From positions 682,001 through 746,000 of the forward strand of contig CAVXIF010000011.1 in assembly GCA_963761775.1 (NCBI GenBank): a DNA stretch of 64,000 bases, written 5' to 3'. Source of the DNA: Parerythrobacter_A sp963761775. Lineage in GTDB: Bacteria; Pseudomonadota; Alphaproteobacteria; Sphingomonadales; Sphingomonadaceae. The position numbers were made by a program, and so were the translations under genes. Below the pieces are notes generated by a model. That model searched no databases. It saw nothing but the letters and a program-made list of their open reading frames with translations, and was not told the origin of the DNA. Below are positions 1-10,345 of this stretch, one piece after another. Each line of letters begins with the position of its first letter. Position 1 is the stretch's first letter.

Positions 1-409
1 CGCGCGCGGCGGTGGAATGGTTGAACTCGTTGCTGGAGTGGTGGATCGCATGGAACGCCCAGAACAGGCCGACGCGGTGACTGATGCGGTGCTCCGCGTA
101 GTAGGCGAATTCGTGAAGCAGAAACGCCAGCGGGATCGCGGCTAGCAGCGGCATGTCGGCAACCAGCCGCGCATTCTCGAACACCAGCACATATAGCGCC
201 AGTGGCACCAGTATCGCGAAAATCAGGTTCAGCACGCTGCTGAGCAGGTTCAGCCCGACGCTGCACCAGGCATCGGCGCTGTTATAGTCGCGCCGCTTGA
301 ACAGATACCACAGCCGCTCCCCCGTCAGCATGCCGAAATACGCGCCGCCGAGAATCCACAGCACACCGGGGCCGCCGATGAACGCGATGGCGTTTTCGAG
401 ACTTTCCAT
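1..409 (-). CDS. Sterol desaturase / fatty acid hydroxylase family protein (3' part cut by window edge)
   Basis: The visible N-terminal 136 residues contain hydrophobic segments followed by two histidine clusters, HEFAYYAEHRISH and FHAIHHSS, then EFNHSTAAR at the window edge. These are the di-iron ligands of the membrane fatty acid hydroxylase superfamily, which hydroxylates or desaturates sterols, carotenoids or lipids in the membrane using O2. The start is the ATG at 409-407. The rest of the catalytic domain lies outside the window, so the substrate cannot be told. It diverges from the peptidase gene at 484. The family call is firm; the substrate is unknown. Confidence 0.85.
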   Translation of the reverse strand, partial: MESLENAIAFIGGPGVLWILGGAYFGMLTGERLWYLFKRRDYNSADAWCSVGLNLLSSVLNLIFAILVPLALYVLVFENARLVADMPLLAAIPLAFLLHEFAYYAEHRISHRVGLFWAFHAIHHSSNEFNHSTAAR

Positions 410-483
410 TTTTCGCTTCCTCTCGCTGCGCCATTCTGTAGCACCGAGCCGGCAATTTGCAAAAGGGGGGGGGAGGCGGAGCG

Positions 484-2199
484 ATGGTTGCGGCGGAGCA
501 AAACGGGCAGGCAAACACACGCAAGTGGGTCGCGCCTTTGGCGATCCTCGCCGCGTTGCTGCTCGCCATTCTGGGCACGACATCCTCTGTGCCGGTCGGG
601 CGCGATGCGCCTGCCGACGTGTTTTCCGCAGCGCGCGCGATGGACGATGTGCGGATTATCGCGCGCGCGCCGCATGTCACCGGCTCGGCGGAGAATGCCG
701 AGGTGCGCGCCTACATCGCGGCGCGGTTTGCTGCGTTGGGCATGGAGGTTCGCACGACGCAGGGCGAAGTGCCCGATCGTGCGCTGGACAAGTTCGAGGC
801 GTGGAGCGGCGCGCGGCCCGATGCGCTGACCTTTACCAATGTCATCGGCATCCTGCCCGGTCGCGACCGCACCAAGCCTGCCGTGCTGTTGATGGCGCAT
901 CACGATACGGTATGGGGTTCCGCAGGCGCGCCGGACGATACGGCGGGCGTGGCGGCGATCCTGGAAACGCTGCGCGCGGTGGTGGCGAATGGCGGTGCGG
1001 ACCGCGACATTATCGCGCTTATGACCGACGCCGAAGAGCTGGGGCTGAACGGTGCGACGCAGTTTTTTGCGGAGAACCCCTTGCGCGAGCGAGTCGGTGC
1101 AATCGTCAATCTGGAGGCGCGCGGCGGGGGCGGGCGCACCATGCTGTTCCAGACCTCGCGCAACAACGGGGCAGCGGTGGCGCGCTATGCCGATGCGGTC
1201 GGGCGCCCTGGCGGCTCTTCGCTGGCGGCTTTCGTCTACGAAGTGCTGCCCAACGACACCGACCTGACGCCTGCGCTGGAAGGCGATGCGGTGGCGTACA
1301 ATCTGTCCTTTATCGGCAGGCCGGAGCAATATCACTCGCCCGCCGCCACGCCCGATGCGCTGGATCAGGGCGCGTTGCAGGACATGGGCGACCAGACGCT
1401 GGACCTGACGCGGGCCTTGGCGGGGGAGTGGGCATTGCCGGCCCGCGACATGGCGAACCGGACGTTCTTCGACCTCTTCGGCGTGACGATAATCCATTAC
1501 GGCACGGTTGTTGGCTGGATACTGCTTGGCATCACCGCTGTGCTGCACTGGATGGCGCGTCGGCGCGATGCGGCGATCGGCGGCATCATGCCTGCGCTGA
1601 AAGCCAGCGCGGGTGTCGTGCTGGGCGGCGGCGCGGTGCTGTATGCGCTCAACCTGCTGTCCGGCGCAGGCGCGGCGAACAGCTATTACGACCGGCTCGC
1701 GGCGACGGACATGCTGGAGGCGCAGGCGCTGCTCGTCTGCATCGCGGCGCTGGCCGCCACCGCGCCGTGGTGGGCAGGGCGGTCCGCCAGCATTGTCGGG
1801 ATCGGCTTCGCCGTGGCCTTACAGGTGCTGGCACCGACGACTGCGTTTATAGTGGTATGGCCGCTGCTGCTGGTCGGGCTGACCGGTCTGGCGGCGTCCC
1901 GCACATCGGGCGCGGTTGCGGGGGTCGTGACGGTGGCAGGCGCGGCACTGGCAGGCGGGTTCCTGCTGCAATTCGGGCACCAGCTGATGCAGGGCGTGGG
2001 CCAGTCGCTCCCTTCCGCGCTCGCGCTGCTGGCGGCGCTGGCAATCCCGGTCTGCGGCCTGCTATTCCGCACTGTACGGCCGAAAATTGCCTATCGAACG
2101 GCGGCGGTTTGCCTTGTCGCAGCCACCGTTGTCGCGCTGGTCGTGCGGTTCGATCCGGTAGCCAGCACCGTACCGGATTATACCAGTTTGAAAGGGTAA
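484..2199 (+). CDS. Membrane-anchored M28 family zinc peptidase
   Basis: 571 residues. One N-terminal membrane segment (about 14-34) precedes an M28 aminopeptidase-like domain. Metal ligands are visible in order: H139 in MAHHDTVW, D151/D152 in APDDTAG, the E184/E185 pair in DAEELG, an E in NLEARG, and a later histidine in QYHSP. The C-terminal half holds several hydrophobic segments, so the enzyme is probably a polytopic membrane peptidase with its catalytic domain outside the cytoplasm, like the Fxna-type M28 group. I chose the ATG at 484 over an earlier in-frame start at 457 because GGAGG at 472-476 is ideally spaced from it. The substrate is unknown. Confidence 0.85.
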   Translation: MVAAEQNGQANTRKWVAPLAILAALLLAILGTTSSVPVGRDAPADVFSAARAMDDVRIIARAPHVTGSAENAEVRAYIAARFAALGMEVRTTQGEVPDRALDKFEAWSGARPDALTFTNVIGILPGRDRTKPAVLLMAHHDTVWGSAGAPDDTAGVAAILETLRAVVANGGADRDIIALMTDAEELGLNGATQFFAENPLRERVGAIVNLEARGGGGRTMLFQTSRNNGAAVARYADAVGRPGGSSLAAFVYEVLPNDTDLTPALEGDAVAYNLSFIGRPEQYHSPAATPDALDQGALQDMGDQTLDLTRALAGEWALPARDMANRTFFDLFGVTIIHYGTVVGWILLGITAVLHWMARRRDAAIGGIMPALKASAGVVLGGGAVLYALNLLSGAGAANSYYDRLAATDMLEAQALLVCIAALAATAPWWAGRSASIVGIGFAVALQVLAPTTAFIVVWPLLLVGLTGLAASRTSGAVAGVVTVAGAALAGGFLLQFGHQLMQGVGQSLPSALALLAALAIPVCGLLFRTVRPKIAYRTAAVCLVAATVVALVVRFDPVASTVPDYTSLKG

Positions 2200-2298
2200 A
2201 ATAGCGCCCGCCTTGGCAGCGGCTTACCGGATACGCTTCGCGCGGCGTAACGAGGGCATCCGGCGCGCAAGTCGTGGAAATCCGGCAGGATGCGCTTA

Positions 2299-2751
2299 TC
2301 AGATCCAGCGTCGTACGCGACTGGCGTAGTCATCAAACGTGCGGCCATATCTGGAGCGTAGAAACGTTTCTTCCGGTATGATCTGGTAGCGCGTCATATA
2401 GACCAGAAATGCGACCGGAATCACCAACGTGATGACCTGCCCTGTCGACAGCGCCGCCGCGAACAGGATCATCGCCATTCCAAGATACATCGGATTTCTC
2501 GTAAATCGATAGAGACCCCTCGTTACCAGGGCATCGCCCTTGGACGGATCGCGCGGATCGACGGTCGTGCTGGCCTTTGCGAACAAGCCGACTGCGACGA
2601 TGATGATCGCAAGACCTGCCGCTGCCAACACTGCACCGGCCGCGATAAGGGCAGACCAGCCAAGCGGCGCGAAGGGCGAGAAAATAGCCAGCCCCCAAAT
2701 CGCAAGCAAGCCAAGCAACACTTGCGCGACCGGGGGAATGATCAGTTTCAA
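2299..2751 (-). CDS. Isoprenylcysteine carboxyl methyltransferase (ICMT/PEMT-like) family membrane protein
   Basis: 150 residues with about four hydrophobic segments. The conserved SAM-binding signature TRGLYRFTRNPMYLG lies near residue 80 and is followed by a membrane hairpin and a C-terminal EETFLRSRYG..FDDYASRVRRW motif. Bacterial members methylate small or lipid substrates that are mostly unknown. The start lies only 7 bases beyond the rpoD stop, so it is probably co-transcribed at the end of the yqeY-dnaG-rpoD run. The family call is good; the substrate is not known. Confidence 0.8.
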   Translation of the reverse strand: MKLIIPPVAQVLLGLLAIWGLAIFSPFAPLGWSALIAAGAVLAAAGLAIIIVAVGLFAKASTTVDPRDPSKGDALVTRGLYRFTRNPMYLGMAMILFAAALSTGQVITLVIPVAFLVYMTRYQIIPEETFLRSRYGRTFDDYASRVRRWI

Positions 2752-2758
2752 GGCGCGC

Positions 2759-4777
<2,019 letters not shown>

Positions 4778-5148
4778 AAGGTCGGTTCAGTCCGTTTTTG
4801 TGTCGCGCGGGCCGGTAAGTCCGGCGCGCACCTGTTATATCGTGTGGCGCTGCATTGCCGCAGGCGCGGCCAGATTGCCGCCTGTTTGCCCGAGTCGCTG
4901 GCTGAAATCCAGCCTTCTCCTCAACACATCACCCATGCTGTTCGATCCCGCACGGCAAAAGGATGCGATGCGGTTTGTCGAAACACGGCACGCGCATGGA
5001 TACGACGCGCCGCGCGGGCGGGGTGGGGCTGTCGGCAATCAGGCCCCGCATGATGCGGATCGGTACCTTCGCATGATGGAAGGAGAAACGGGGTTATCCG
5101 TCGGCGGGGCGATGCTTCATATGGGATATGGGGCGTGGTGTGCGCCGT
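4778..5148. other. 371-base gap between dnaG and rpoD, no gene seen
   Basis: I see no convincing coding frame on either strand here. The position, immediately upstream of rpoD, suggests it holds rpoD promoter and leader sequence. I cannot pick a clear -35/-10 pair by eye. Composition looks like the rest of the window. Confidence 0.5.
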
Positions 5149-7028
5149 TCAAGCGAACTCTTCTTCGGCGGTGCGCTCGGCCTCCAGCGAGCGGTTCTGC
5201 GCCTCGCGCAGCATGGCGAGGCAAGCGACCTGCATTTCGTCCCGGCGCGCGCGCAACCGTCCCTGTTCGGCATAGGCATCGGTCGCATCCGGCCCGTCGA
5301 ACGCGCGCACGGCCCGGTCGATACCGCCCGAAATCTGTGGCCAGGTGCAATACAACTCGATTGCCAGCGCCAGCGCGCGCCGTGCTTCATCAGGCGTGTC
5401 GCTATGGTACGTAAACGGGAAGGCCAGCTCGTCCCATTCCTTCGGTACCGGCACGACCAGCCCGTTTTCACGCAGCGAATTCATGATCGCGGTGCGCGAC
5501 AGCTCGACATCCATGTCGGTCATTTCATTGATGTAGAAATCCAGCCGGTCGTCGATCGTTGACGGGTCAATGGAGGACAGCGTCTCCGCATATTCGGCCA
5601 TCGTTTCGGGATACAGCATGATGCCCGCCGCAATCGCCGCACCCAGCCGCGCTGGCGATGGGCCATGTAGGCGTCGGGATTGTCGGCCCAATAGACGAGA
5701 TTGCCGGACACCGGACCTGTATCGGGTGCCGCATTGTAGGCTTTCTCGAAGGTGCGCCGGAACGCCGCGTTCCTGAATTCATAGAACCGGTTGGCGACAG
5801 CCTTGCGATAAAGTGCGCGGATATCGGGATCGAGAATGGTCTGCACCTGCTCGAACAGCCGCTCCTGTATCGACGCCTTGGCTTCGGGCGTCTCGCCGTC
5901 CAGTTCGGCCACGGCGGCTTCCCACAGGAAATCGACGAGCGGCAGCGCGCGTTCGAACAGGCTGGTGAGGGCGTCCGTGCCGTCGCGTTTCAGCAAGTCG
6001 TCGGGGTCCAGACCGGCGGGGAGCTGCACGATGCGCAGCGTCCTGCCGGGGCGCAGCAGCGGCATGGCCCGCTCCACCGCCCGCATCGCGGCGCGCTGTC
6101 CGGCCGCATCGCCATCGAAGCACAGGATCGGCGCATCGACATGACGCCACAGCAGCTCGATCTGCGCTTCGGTCAGCGCGGTGCCCAATGGCGCGACCGC
6201 ATCCGCGATGCCCGCATTGGCGAGCGCGACCACGTCCATATACCCTTCGACCACCACCATCCGGTCCGTCTTGCGACTGGCAGGCGCGGCGCGGTGCAGG
6301 TTGTAAAGCGTCCGGCCCTTGTCGAACAGCGGGGTATCGGGCGAATTGAGATATTTCGCCACGCCATCCTGCGCGGTCAGGATGCGTCCGCCGAACGCGA
6401 TAACGCGCCCGCGCTGGTCCTGGATCGGCAGCATCAGCCGTTCGCGGAACCGGTCGTAATTGTCGCGCCCGTCGGCCTCGATCCGCATTCCGGCCTCGAC
6501 CAGCATCGCTTCGTCGAAGGGGCCGAGACCCTGCTTCAGGGCTTGCCGCGTTTCGGGCGCGTAGCCGAACCCGAATTCGCGGCACACGGCGTTGGAGAAC
6601 CCGCGCGAGGCGAGATAGTCGCGTGCCGCCTTGCCCGATGGCGAAGCAAGCTGGTCGACATACCATCGCTGCGCCGCCTCGGTCACGTCGATCAGTGTGG
6701 CGCGCTGTTCCGCGCGTTTTGCGGCCTGCGGGTCGGGCGCAGGCATTTCCAGACCCGCCTCCGCCGCCAGTTCCTTCACCGCGTCGAGAAACTGCATCCC
6801 GCGCTGGTCGGTCATCCAGCGGATGACATCGCCGTGCGCTCCGCAGCCGAAGCAATGATAGAACCCCTTGGCGTCGTTGACCGTGAAGCTGGGCGTCTTT
6901 TCGTCGTGAAACGGGCAGCACGCCTTCCATTCGCGGCCTGCGCGCTGCAGCTTGTCCGTGCGCATGATGACGCTGGACAGCGTCGTGCGCGCGCGCAGTT
7001 CGTCGAGGAAAGCGGGGGACAGGGCCAT
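5149..7028 (-). CDS. dnaG: DNA primase DnaG (single-base frame break near 5648)
   Basis: DnaG makes RNA primers for replication. The N-terminal zinc finger is visible (C38-x2-H41 and C59-x2-C62). The catalytic core and TOPRIM domain follow, with VVVEGYMDV near residue 262 and FDGDAAG near 306. The reading frame breaks at about 5648, after AYMAHRQR. The continuation LGAAIAAGIMLYPETMAEY and the C-terminal helicase-binding domain are in the neighbouring frame down to 5149. One missing base explains it; restoring it gives 626 residues, normal for the family. I treat it as a sequence error in an essential gene. It sits 16 bases after the lipoprotein gene in the yqeY-dnaG-rpoD run. Confidence 0.93.
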
Positions 7029-7044
7029 CGGCCCTGACTACCCC

Positions 7045-7767
7045 TTATTCGCAGGCGTTGGAAGCGCCGTCCTTCGCCGCCGGATAGGGTCCGCTACCGC
7101 GCGCCTCGGTGTAGTTCACCAGCAAGCCATAGGCATCGTCCGGCCCGGCGGGAGGCAGGGTGGATTGCCAGTAGAAGGTAACGGGTTCTGCCTGTTCCCA
7201 GGTATCATTCTCGCCGATGGCATTGACCGTCCAGACCAATCCACCACCGCTGCACGTGATGACGACATCGGTTGCCTCGGAGGTTGCGGCGATGACCGCA
7301 GCTTTCGAGAACCCGGCCTTTCCGGTGAAGCCGTGCGCCGGTTTAAGCATCTTGAACGCTTCGGCGATTTCCACGTCGCTGCTGTCGTTTCCTGCGCCTG
7401 CGCCGGTGTCGGGGTCGTTGTCCTCGCCCGGATAGACGGTGTGGACATAGGTGTAGATCGTGCCCTCGGGCGCGGTCTTGGGGTCGCAGGTATCCATCCC
7501 GGCGGGGCAGGCAACGTAGGAGGTGATGTCGGCGAAGTTGCCCTCCGCCGTACTGAGCGTCGCCTTCACGTCCGGACCCTGCGGCCCGACGATCTTTGCG
7601 CCCAGTTGCAGGTCGGCAAAGTCGCCCGCGTCCAGCGCGCGCGCCATCGCCTCCTCTTCGCCATCGGTGGTGGAAACGGTCAGCTCTGCGGCGTCCGGAT
7701 CGACGGCCTCTTCGGCACAGGCCGACAGGGCAATCAGGGACGTTGCGATCAAAGCGTATTTCATCAT
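7045..7767 (-). CDS. Hypothetical lipoprotein
   Basis: 240 residues. The N-terminus is a lipoprotein signal ending in the lipobox LSAC (Cys about residue 17), so the mature protein should be lipid-anchored in the envelope. The rest is acidic and soluble, with a C-A-C pair (VACPAGMDTC), a VVITCSGGG segment and a final Cys, hinting at disulphides. I recognise no family. The start ATG at 7767 overlaps the yqeY stop in an ATGA arrangement, and dnaG follows 16 bases later, so translation is probably coupled to yqeY. The function is unknown. Confidence 0.75.
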   Translation of the reverse strand: MMKYALIATSLIALSACAEEAVDPDAAELTVSTTDGEEEAMARALDAGDFADLQLGAKIVGPQGPDVKATLSTAEGNFADITSYVACPAGMDTCDPKTAPEGTIYTYVHTVYPGEDNDPDTGAGAGNDSSDVEIAEAFKMLKPAHGFTGKAGFSKAAVIAATSEATDVVITCSGGGLVWTVNAIGENDTWEQAEPVTFYWQSTLPPAGPDDAYGLLVNYTEARGSGPYPAAKDGASNACE

Positions 7768-8216
7768 GCGAGTTCTTCCTTCACCAGTGGCCCGGCCTTG
7801 CTCATGTCGATCCCGGCCCCGTGCCGCGCGGTCAGCGCGCCCATCACCTTGCCCATATCCTTGATGCTGTCCGCGCCGGTCTTCTCGACGGCGTCCGCGA
7901 TGGCGGCGCGCATCTGCGCCTCGTCCATCATTTGCGGCAGGAATTCCTCGATCACCGACAGCTCGGCGCGTTCCTGCTCGGCCAGTTCCTCGCGCCCGCC
8001 ATCGACATACATCGTGATCGATTCGTTGCGCTGCTTGGCCATTTTCTTGAGCACGCCAATGACCAGATCGTCGTCGCTCTTTTCCGCTTTCCCCCCGCGC
8101 AGTTCGATATCGCGATCCTTGATCTTGGCCCCGATCAGACGAAGCGTCGCAGTTCGCTGCTTCTCCTTCGCTTTCATCGCGGTAACGGTGGCGGCCTTGA
8201 TATCGTCGCGCAGCAT
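7764..8216 (-). CDS. yqeY: GatB/YqeY domain-containing protein
   Basis: 150 residues, full length. The sequence opens MLRDDIKAATVTAMKAKEK and carries the YqeY features LRLIGAKIKDRDIE, EFLPQMMDEAQM and KDMGKVMGALTARHG. YqeY resembles the tail domain of the GatB amidotransferase subunit and is thought to bind tRNA or act in translation, but its exact role is unsettled. In alphaproteobacteria the gene typically sits between carA (divergent) and dnaG, exactly as here. The gene overlaps the downstream lipoprotein start by four bases. Confidence 0.92.
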   Translation of the reverse strand: MLRDDIKAATVTAMKAKEKQRTATLRLIGAKIKDRDIELRGGKAEKSDDDLVIGVLKKMAKQRNESITMYVDGGREELAEQERAELSVIEEFLPQMMDEAQMRAAIADAVEKTGADSIKDMGKVMGALTARHGAGIDMSKAGPLVKEELA

Positions 8217-8285
8217 GGCGGGCGTGTCCTGTGGATAGTTCGTGTCTGCCGCACCGCTTAGCGCACAATCGATATGCGCGACAAC

Positions 8286-8314
8286 TTGACGACAGGACGG
8301 GGCGGGCTTAGCCG
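8286..8314 (+). promoter_or_regulatory. Possible carA promoter
   Basis: A TTGACG hexamer at 8286-8291 is followed after 17 bases by TAGCCG at 8309-8314, about 50 bases before the carA ATG. The -35 is good and the -10 poor, so this is only a suggestion. Confidence 0.3.
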
Positions 8315-8364
8315 CAATTCCTTAACGACATCGCTGCAATTTCAATCGACCGGAGCGCCGCATC

Positions 8365-9798
8365 ATGGCTTCTGCCGCCTCTCCTGCTGCGCAACCCGCG
8401 GGCGCAACCGGTTGCCTCGTTCTGGCGGACGGCACGGTGGTGTGGGGACACGGCTTTGGCGCAATGGGCAGTGCTGTGGGCGAGGTGTGCTTCAACACCG
8501 CGATGACCGGCTATCAGGAGGTGCTGACCGACCCCAGCTACGCCGCGCAGATCGTCACCTTCACCTTCCCCCATATCGGCAATGTCGGCGCGAATGCGGA
8601 GGATGTGGAAAGCGCGGTGGAAAGCGCGGTCGGCTGCGTGGTGCGCGAGGCGGTGACGCCCGCCAGCAGTTTCCGCAGCACGCAGGGGTTTGCCGAATGG
8701 CTGGCGGCGCAGGGCAAGATCGGCCTGTCCGGCGTGGACACCCGCGCCCTGACCCGCCGCATCCGCCTGTCCGGCGCACCCAACGCGGTGATCGCCCACG
8801 CGGCGGACGGGGTGTTCGACGTGGACGCGCTGGTGGCCAAGGCCCGCGACTGGGCCGGGCTGGAGGGCATGGACCTGGCGCAACGGGTCAGCCGCCAGAA
8901 GCAGGAGAGCTGGGAAGGCGGTGTGTGGCGGTTGGGCGGCGGTTACGGGCGCAGTGCTTGGGGGAGGGATGGGGCGGGCGGCTCGACTTCTGTTGGCTCA
9001 GGACCTGTAAGGGAAGCGAACACCTCCCCTCCCGTTCGCCCTGAGCCGGTGGCGCTTCGCGCCGTCGAAGGGCCGCACTTCTCTTCACCTAACCCAGCGA
9101 GCGAGAGTAAGGACAACCCTTCGACAAGCTCAGGGCGAACGGACACGGGACGCCGCCCCCACGTCGTCGCGATAGACTACGGCAGCAAGGACAACATCTT
9201 CCGCAACCTCGTGCAGGCCGGTGCGCGCGTGACGGTGGTGCCGGCAAAGACCACGCTGGACGCGATACTGGCGCTGGAGCCGGACGGGGTGTTCCTGTCC
9301 AACGGCCCCGGCGACCCCGCCGCGACGGGTGCGTATGCCGTGCCGGTCATCGCCGCGCTGCTGGAACGCGACGTGCCGATCTTCGGCATCTGCCTCGGCC
9401 ACCAGCTGCTCGCGCTGGCGGCGGGCGCGAAGACGGTCAAGATGCACCAGGGCCACCGCGGCGCGAACCATCCGGTGCAGCGGGTGGACGGCGGGGTGGT
9501 CGAGATCACCAGCATGAACCACGGCTTCGCGGTCGATGGCGCAACCTTGCCGGACAGCGTGGAGGAAACCCACCGCAGCCTGTTCGACGGCTCGAACTGC
9601 GGGATCGCGATGAAGGGCAAGCGCGCGTTCGGGGTGCAGTATCACCCGGAAGCGTCGCCGGGGCCGCAGGATAGCTTCTATCTGTTCGAAAAGTTTGTGG
9701 GGATTTGGAATGATAAACTATGCAACAGTAGCTCCGATTACGCAGAAGCAGCTCTATTGACGCAAGAGTTAGTGCTGAGCATGGCAAGACTACAATGA
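8365..9798 (+). CDS. carA: Carbamoyl-phosphate synthase small subunit CarA, with an in-frame palindromic insert
   Basis: CarA hydrolyses glutamine and passes ammonia to CarB for arginine and pyrimidine synthesis. The N-terminal small-chain domain (from LVLADGTVVWGHGFG) ends near residue 185. The C-terminal class I glutamine amidotransferase begins at VVAIDYGSKDNIF, with nucleophile Cys about 343 in GICLGHQ and the HPEAS His/Glu near 427. Between them are roughly 75 extra residues, containing the repeat at 9032-9142, which explains the length of 477 against about 390-400 usual. The last 25 or so residues after FEKFVGIW are low-GC and not typical, so the native C-terminus may have been replaced or the stop lost. 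Confidence 0.93.
   Translation: MASAASPAAQPAGATGCLVLADGTVVWGHGFGAMGSAVGEVCFNTAMTGYQEVLTDPSYAAQIVTFTFPHIGNVGANAEDVESAVESAVGCVVREAVTPASSFRSTQGFAEWLAAQGKIGLSGVDTRALTRRIRLSGAPNAVIAHAADGVFDVDALVAKARDWAGLEGMDLAQRVSRQKQESWEGGVWRLGGGYGRSAWGRDGAGGSTSVGSGPVREANTSPPVRPEPVALRAVEGPHFSSPNPASESKDNPSTSSGRTDTGRRPHVVAIDYGSKDNIFRNLVQAGARVTVVPAKTTLDAILALEPDGVFLSNGPGDPAATGAYAVPVIAALLERDVPIFGICLGHQLLALAAGAKTVKMHQGHRGANHPVQRVDGGVVEITSMNHGFAVDGATLPDSVEETHRSLFDGSNCGIAMKGKRAFGVQYHPEASPGPQDSFYLFEKFVGIWNDKLCNSSSDYAEAALLTQELVLSMARLQ
9032..9142 (+). repeat. Palindromic element inside carA (same family as the two glyS copies)
   Basis: Outer arms CCGTTCGCCCTGAGC (from 9032) and GCTCAGGGCGAACGG (to 9142) are exact reverse complements. 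The inner TCGAAGGG and CCCTTCGA also pair. The left arm carries an extra mini-hairpin, GGCGC-TTC-GCGCC. The element is 111 bases, a multiple of three, and is read through in frame as VRPEPV...AVEG...KDNPSTSSGRT. It falls in the linker between the two CarA domains. Confidence 0.9.
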
Positions 9799-10345
9799 AG
9801 CGCTGTATCTGCACATCCAATTAAACGCGGAATTACCGATCGGACCTATCAGCTTATCGTTATGAGAATGGGGGTGAATTCGACGATCGTTTCGCTGACA
9901 TTGTCGAGTACACGATGACAAGATCTGAGCTTTCGAATCTCCGCGGACATCGGTATTTGTCGAGAGTGAACTGTTCCAGAGACGACGCATGACATGTAGG
10001 ATTCCTGGCTTCGTGATAAAGAAGCTGTGCGCAGTCCGGATTGGTTTACCAGCCGACGGGGACGTTGATTTCGCATTGAAATCTCCAGCGTTCAAGACTG
10101 ACTGTCGAAGCATGAACGAGTCGATGACGATCTAGACGAAGTAAGATTGGCACGAGTGAAAGCAGGTTCGTCGATCAGCGAAGTGTTGCAAATTAAACGA
10201 AATCGAGAGACTGAAAGTTCGAGTCTGTTAAGATCATCCTCGCTTGTTCAGCTTGCAAAACAGGCTGCTGGTAAGCGGTAGCATCGGCGCTCGTGCAGCA
10301 TTGCAGCGCTTAGCTGCATCTGGAAATAGCTTTGACGCTATACTA
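9700..10345 (+). other. Low-GC carA tail and carA-carB spacer with broken coding-like frames
   Basis: Base composition drops here: 9841-9900 has 29 G/C in 60, against 47 in 60 at 41641-41700. No intact gene fits. On the plus strand, short protein-like runs appear in changing frames, e.g. DYNEALYLHIQLNAELPIGP near 9790-9850, ENGGEFDDRFADIVEYTM near 9865-9918 and VRLARVKAGSSISEV near 10140-10185. These could be one decayed foreign gene, or a real gene scrambled by sequencing indels. I cannot name a family. Confidence 0.5.

Noticed and set aside
5149..7028. dnaG as a true pseudogene
   Set aside because: It is essential, all domains are present, and one base restores the frame; the same pattern recurs in eleven other genes.
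10190..10235. A tRNA T-arm-like hairpin AGACT-loop-AGTCT in the carA-carB spacer
   Set aside because: The loop has 9 bases and no acceptor, D-arm or anticodon arm can be built around it.
10244..10345. A 34-residue longer CarB start
   Set aside because: The extension lies in the low-GC spacer; CarB proteins begin with the MPKRTDI-type start at 10346.
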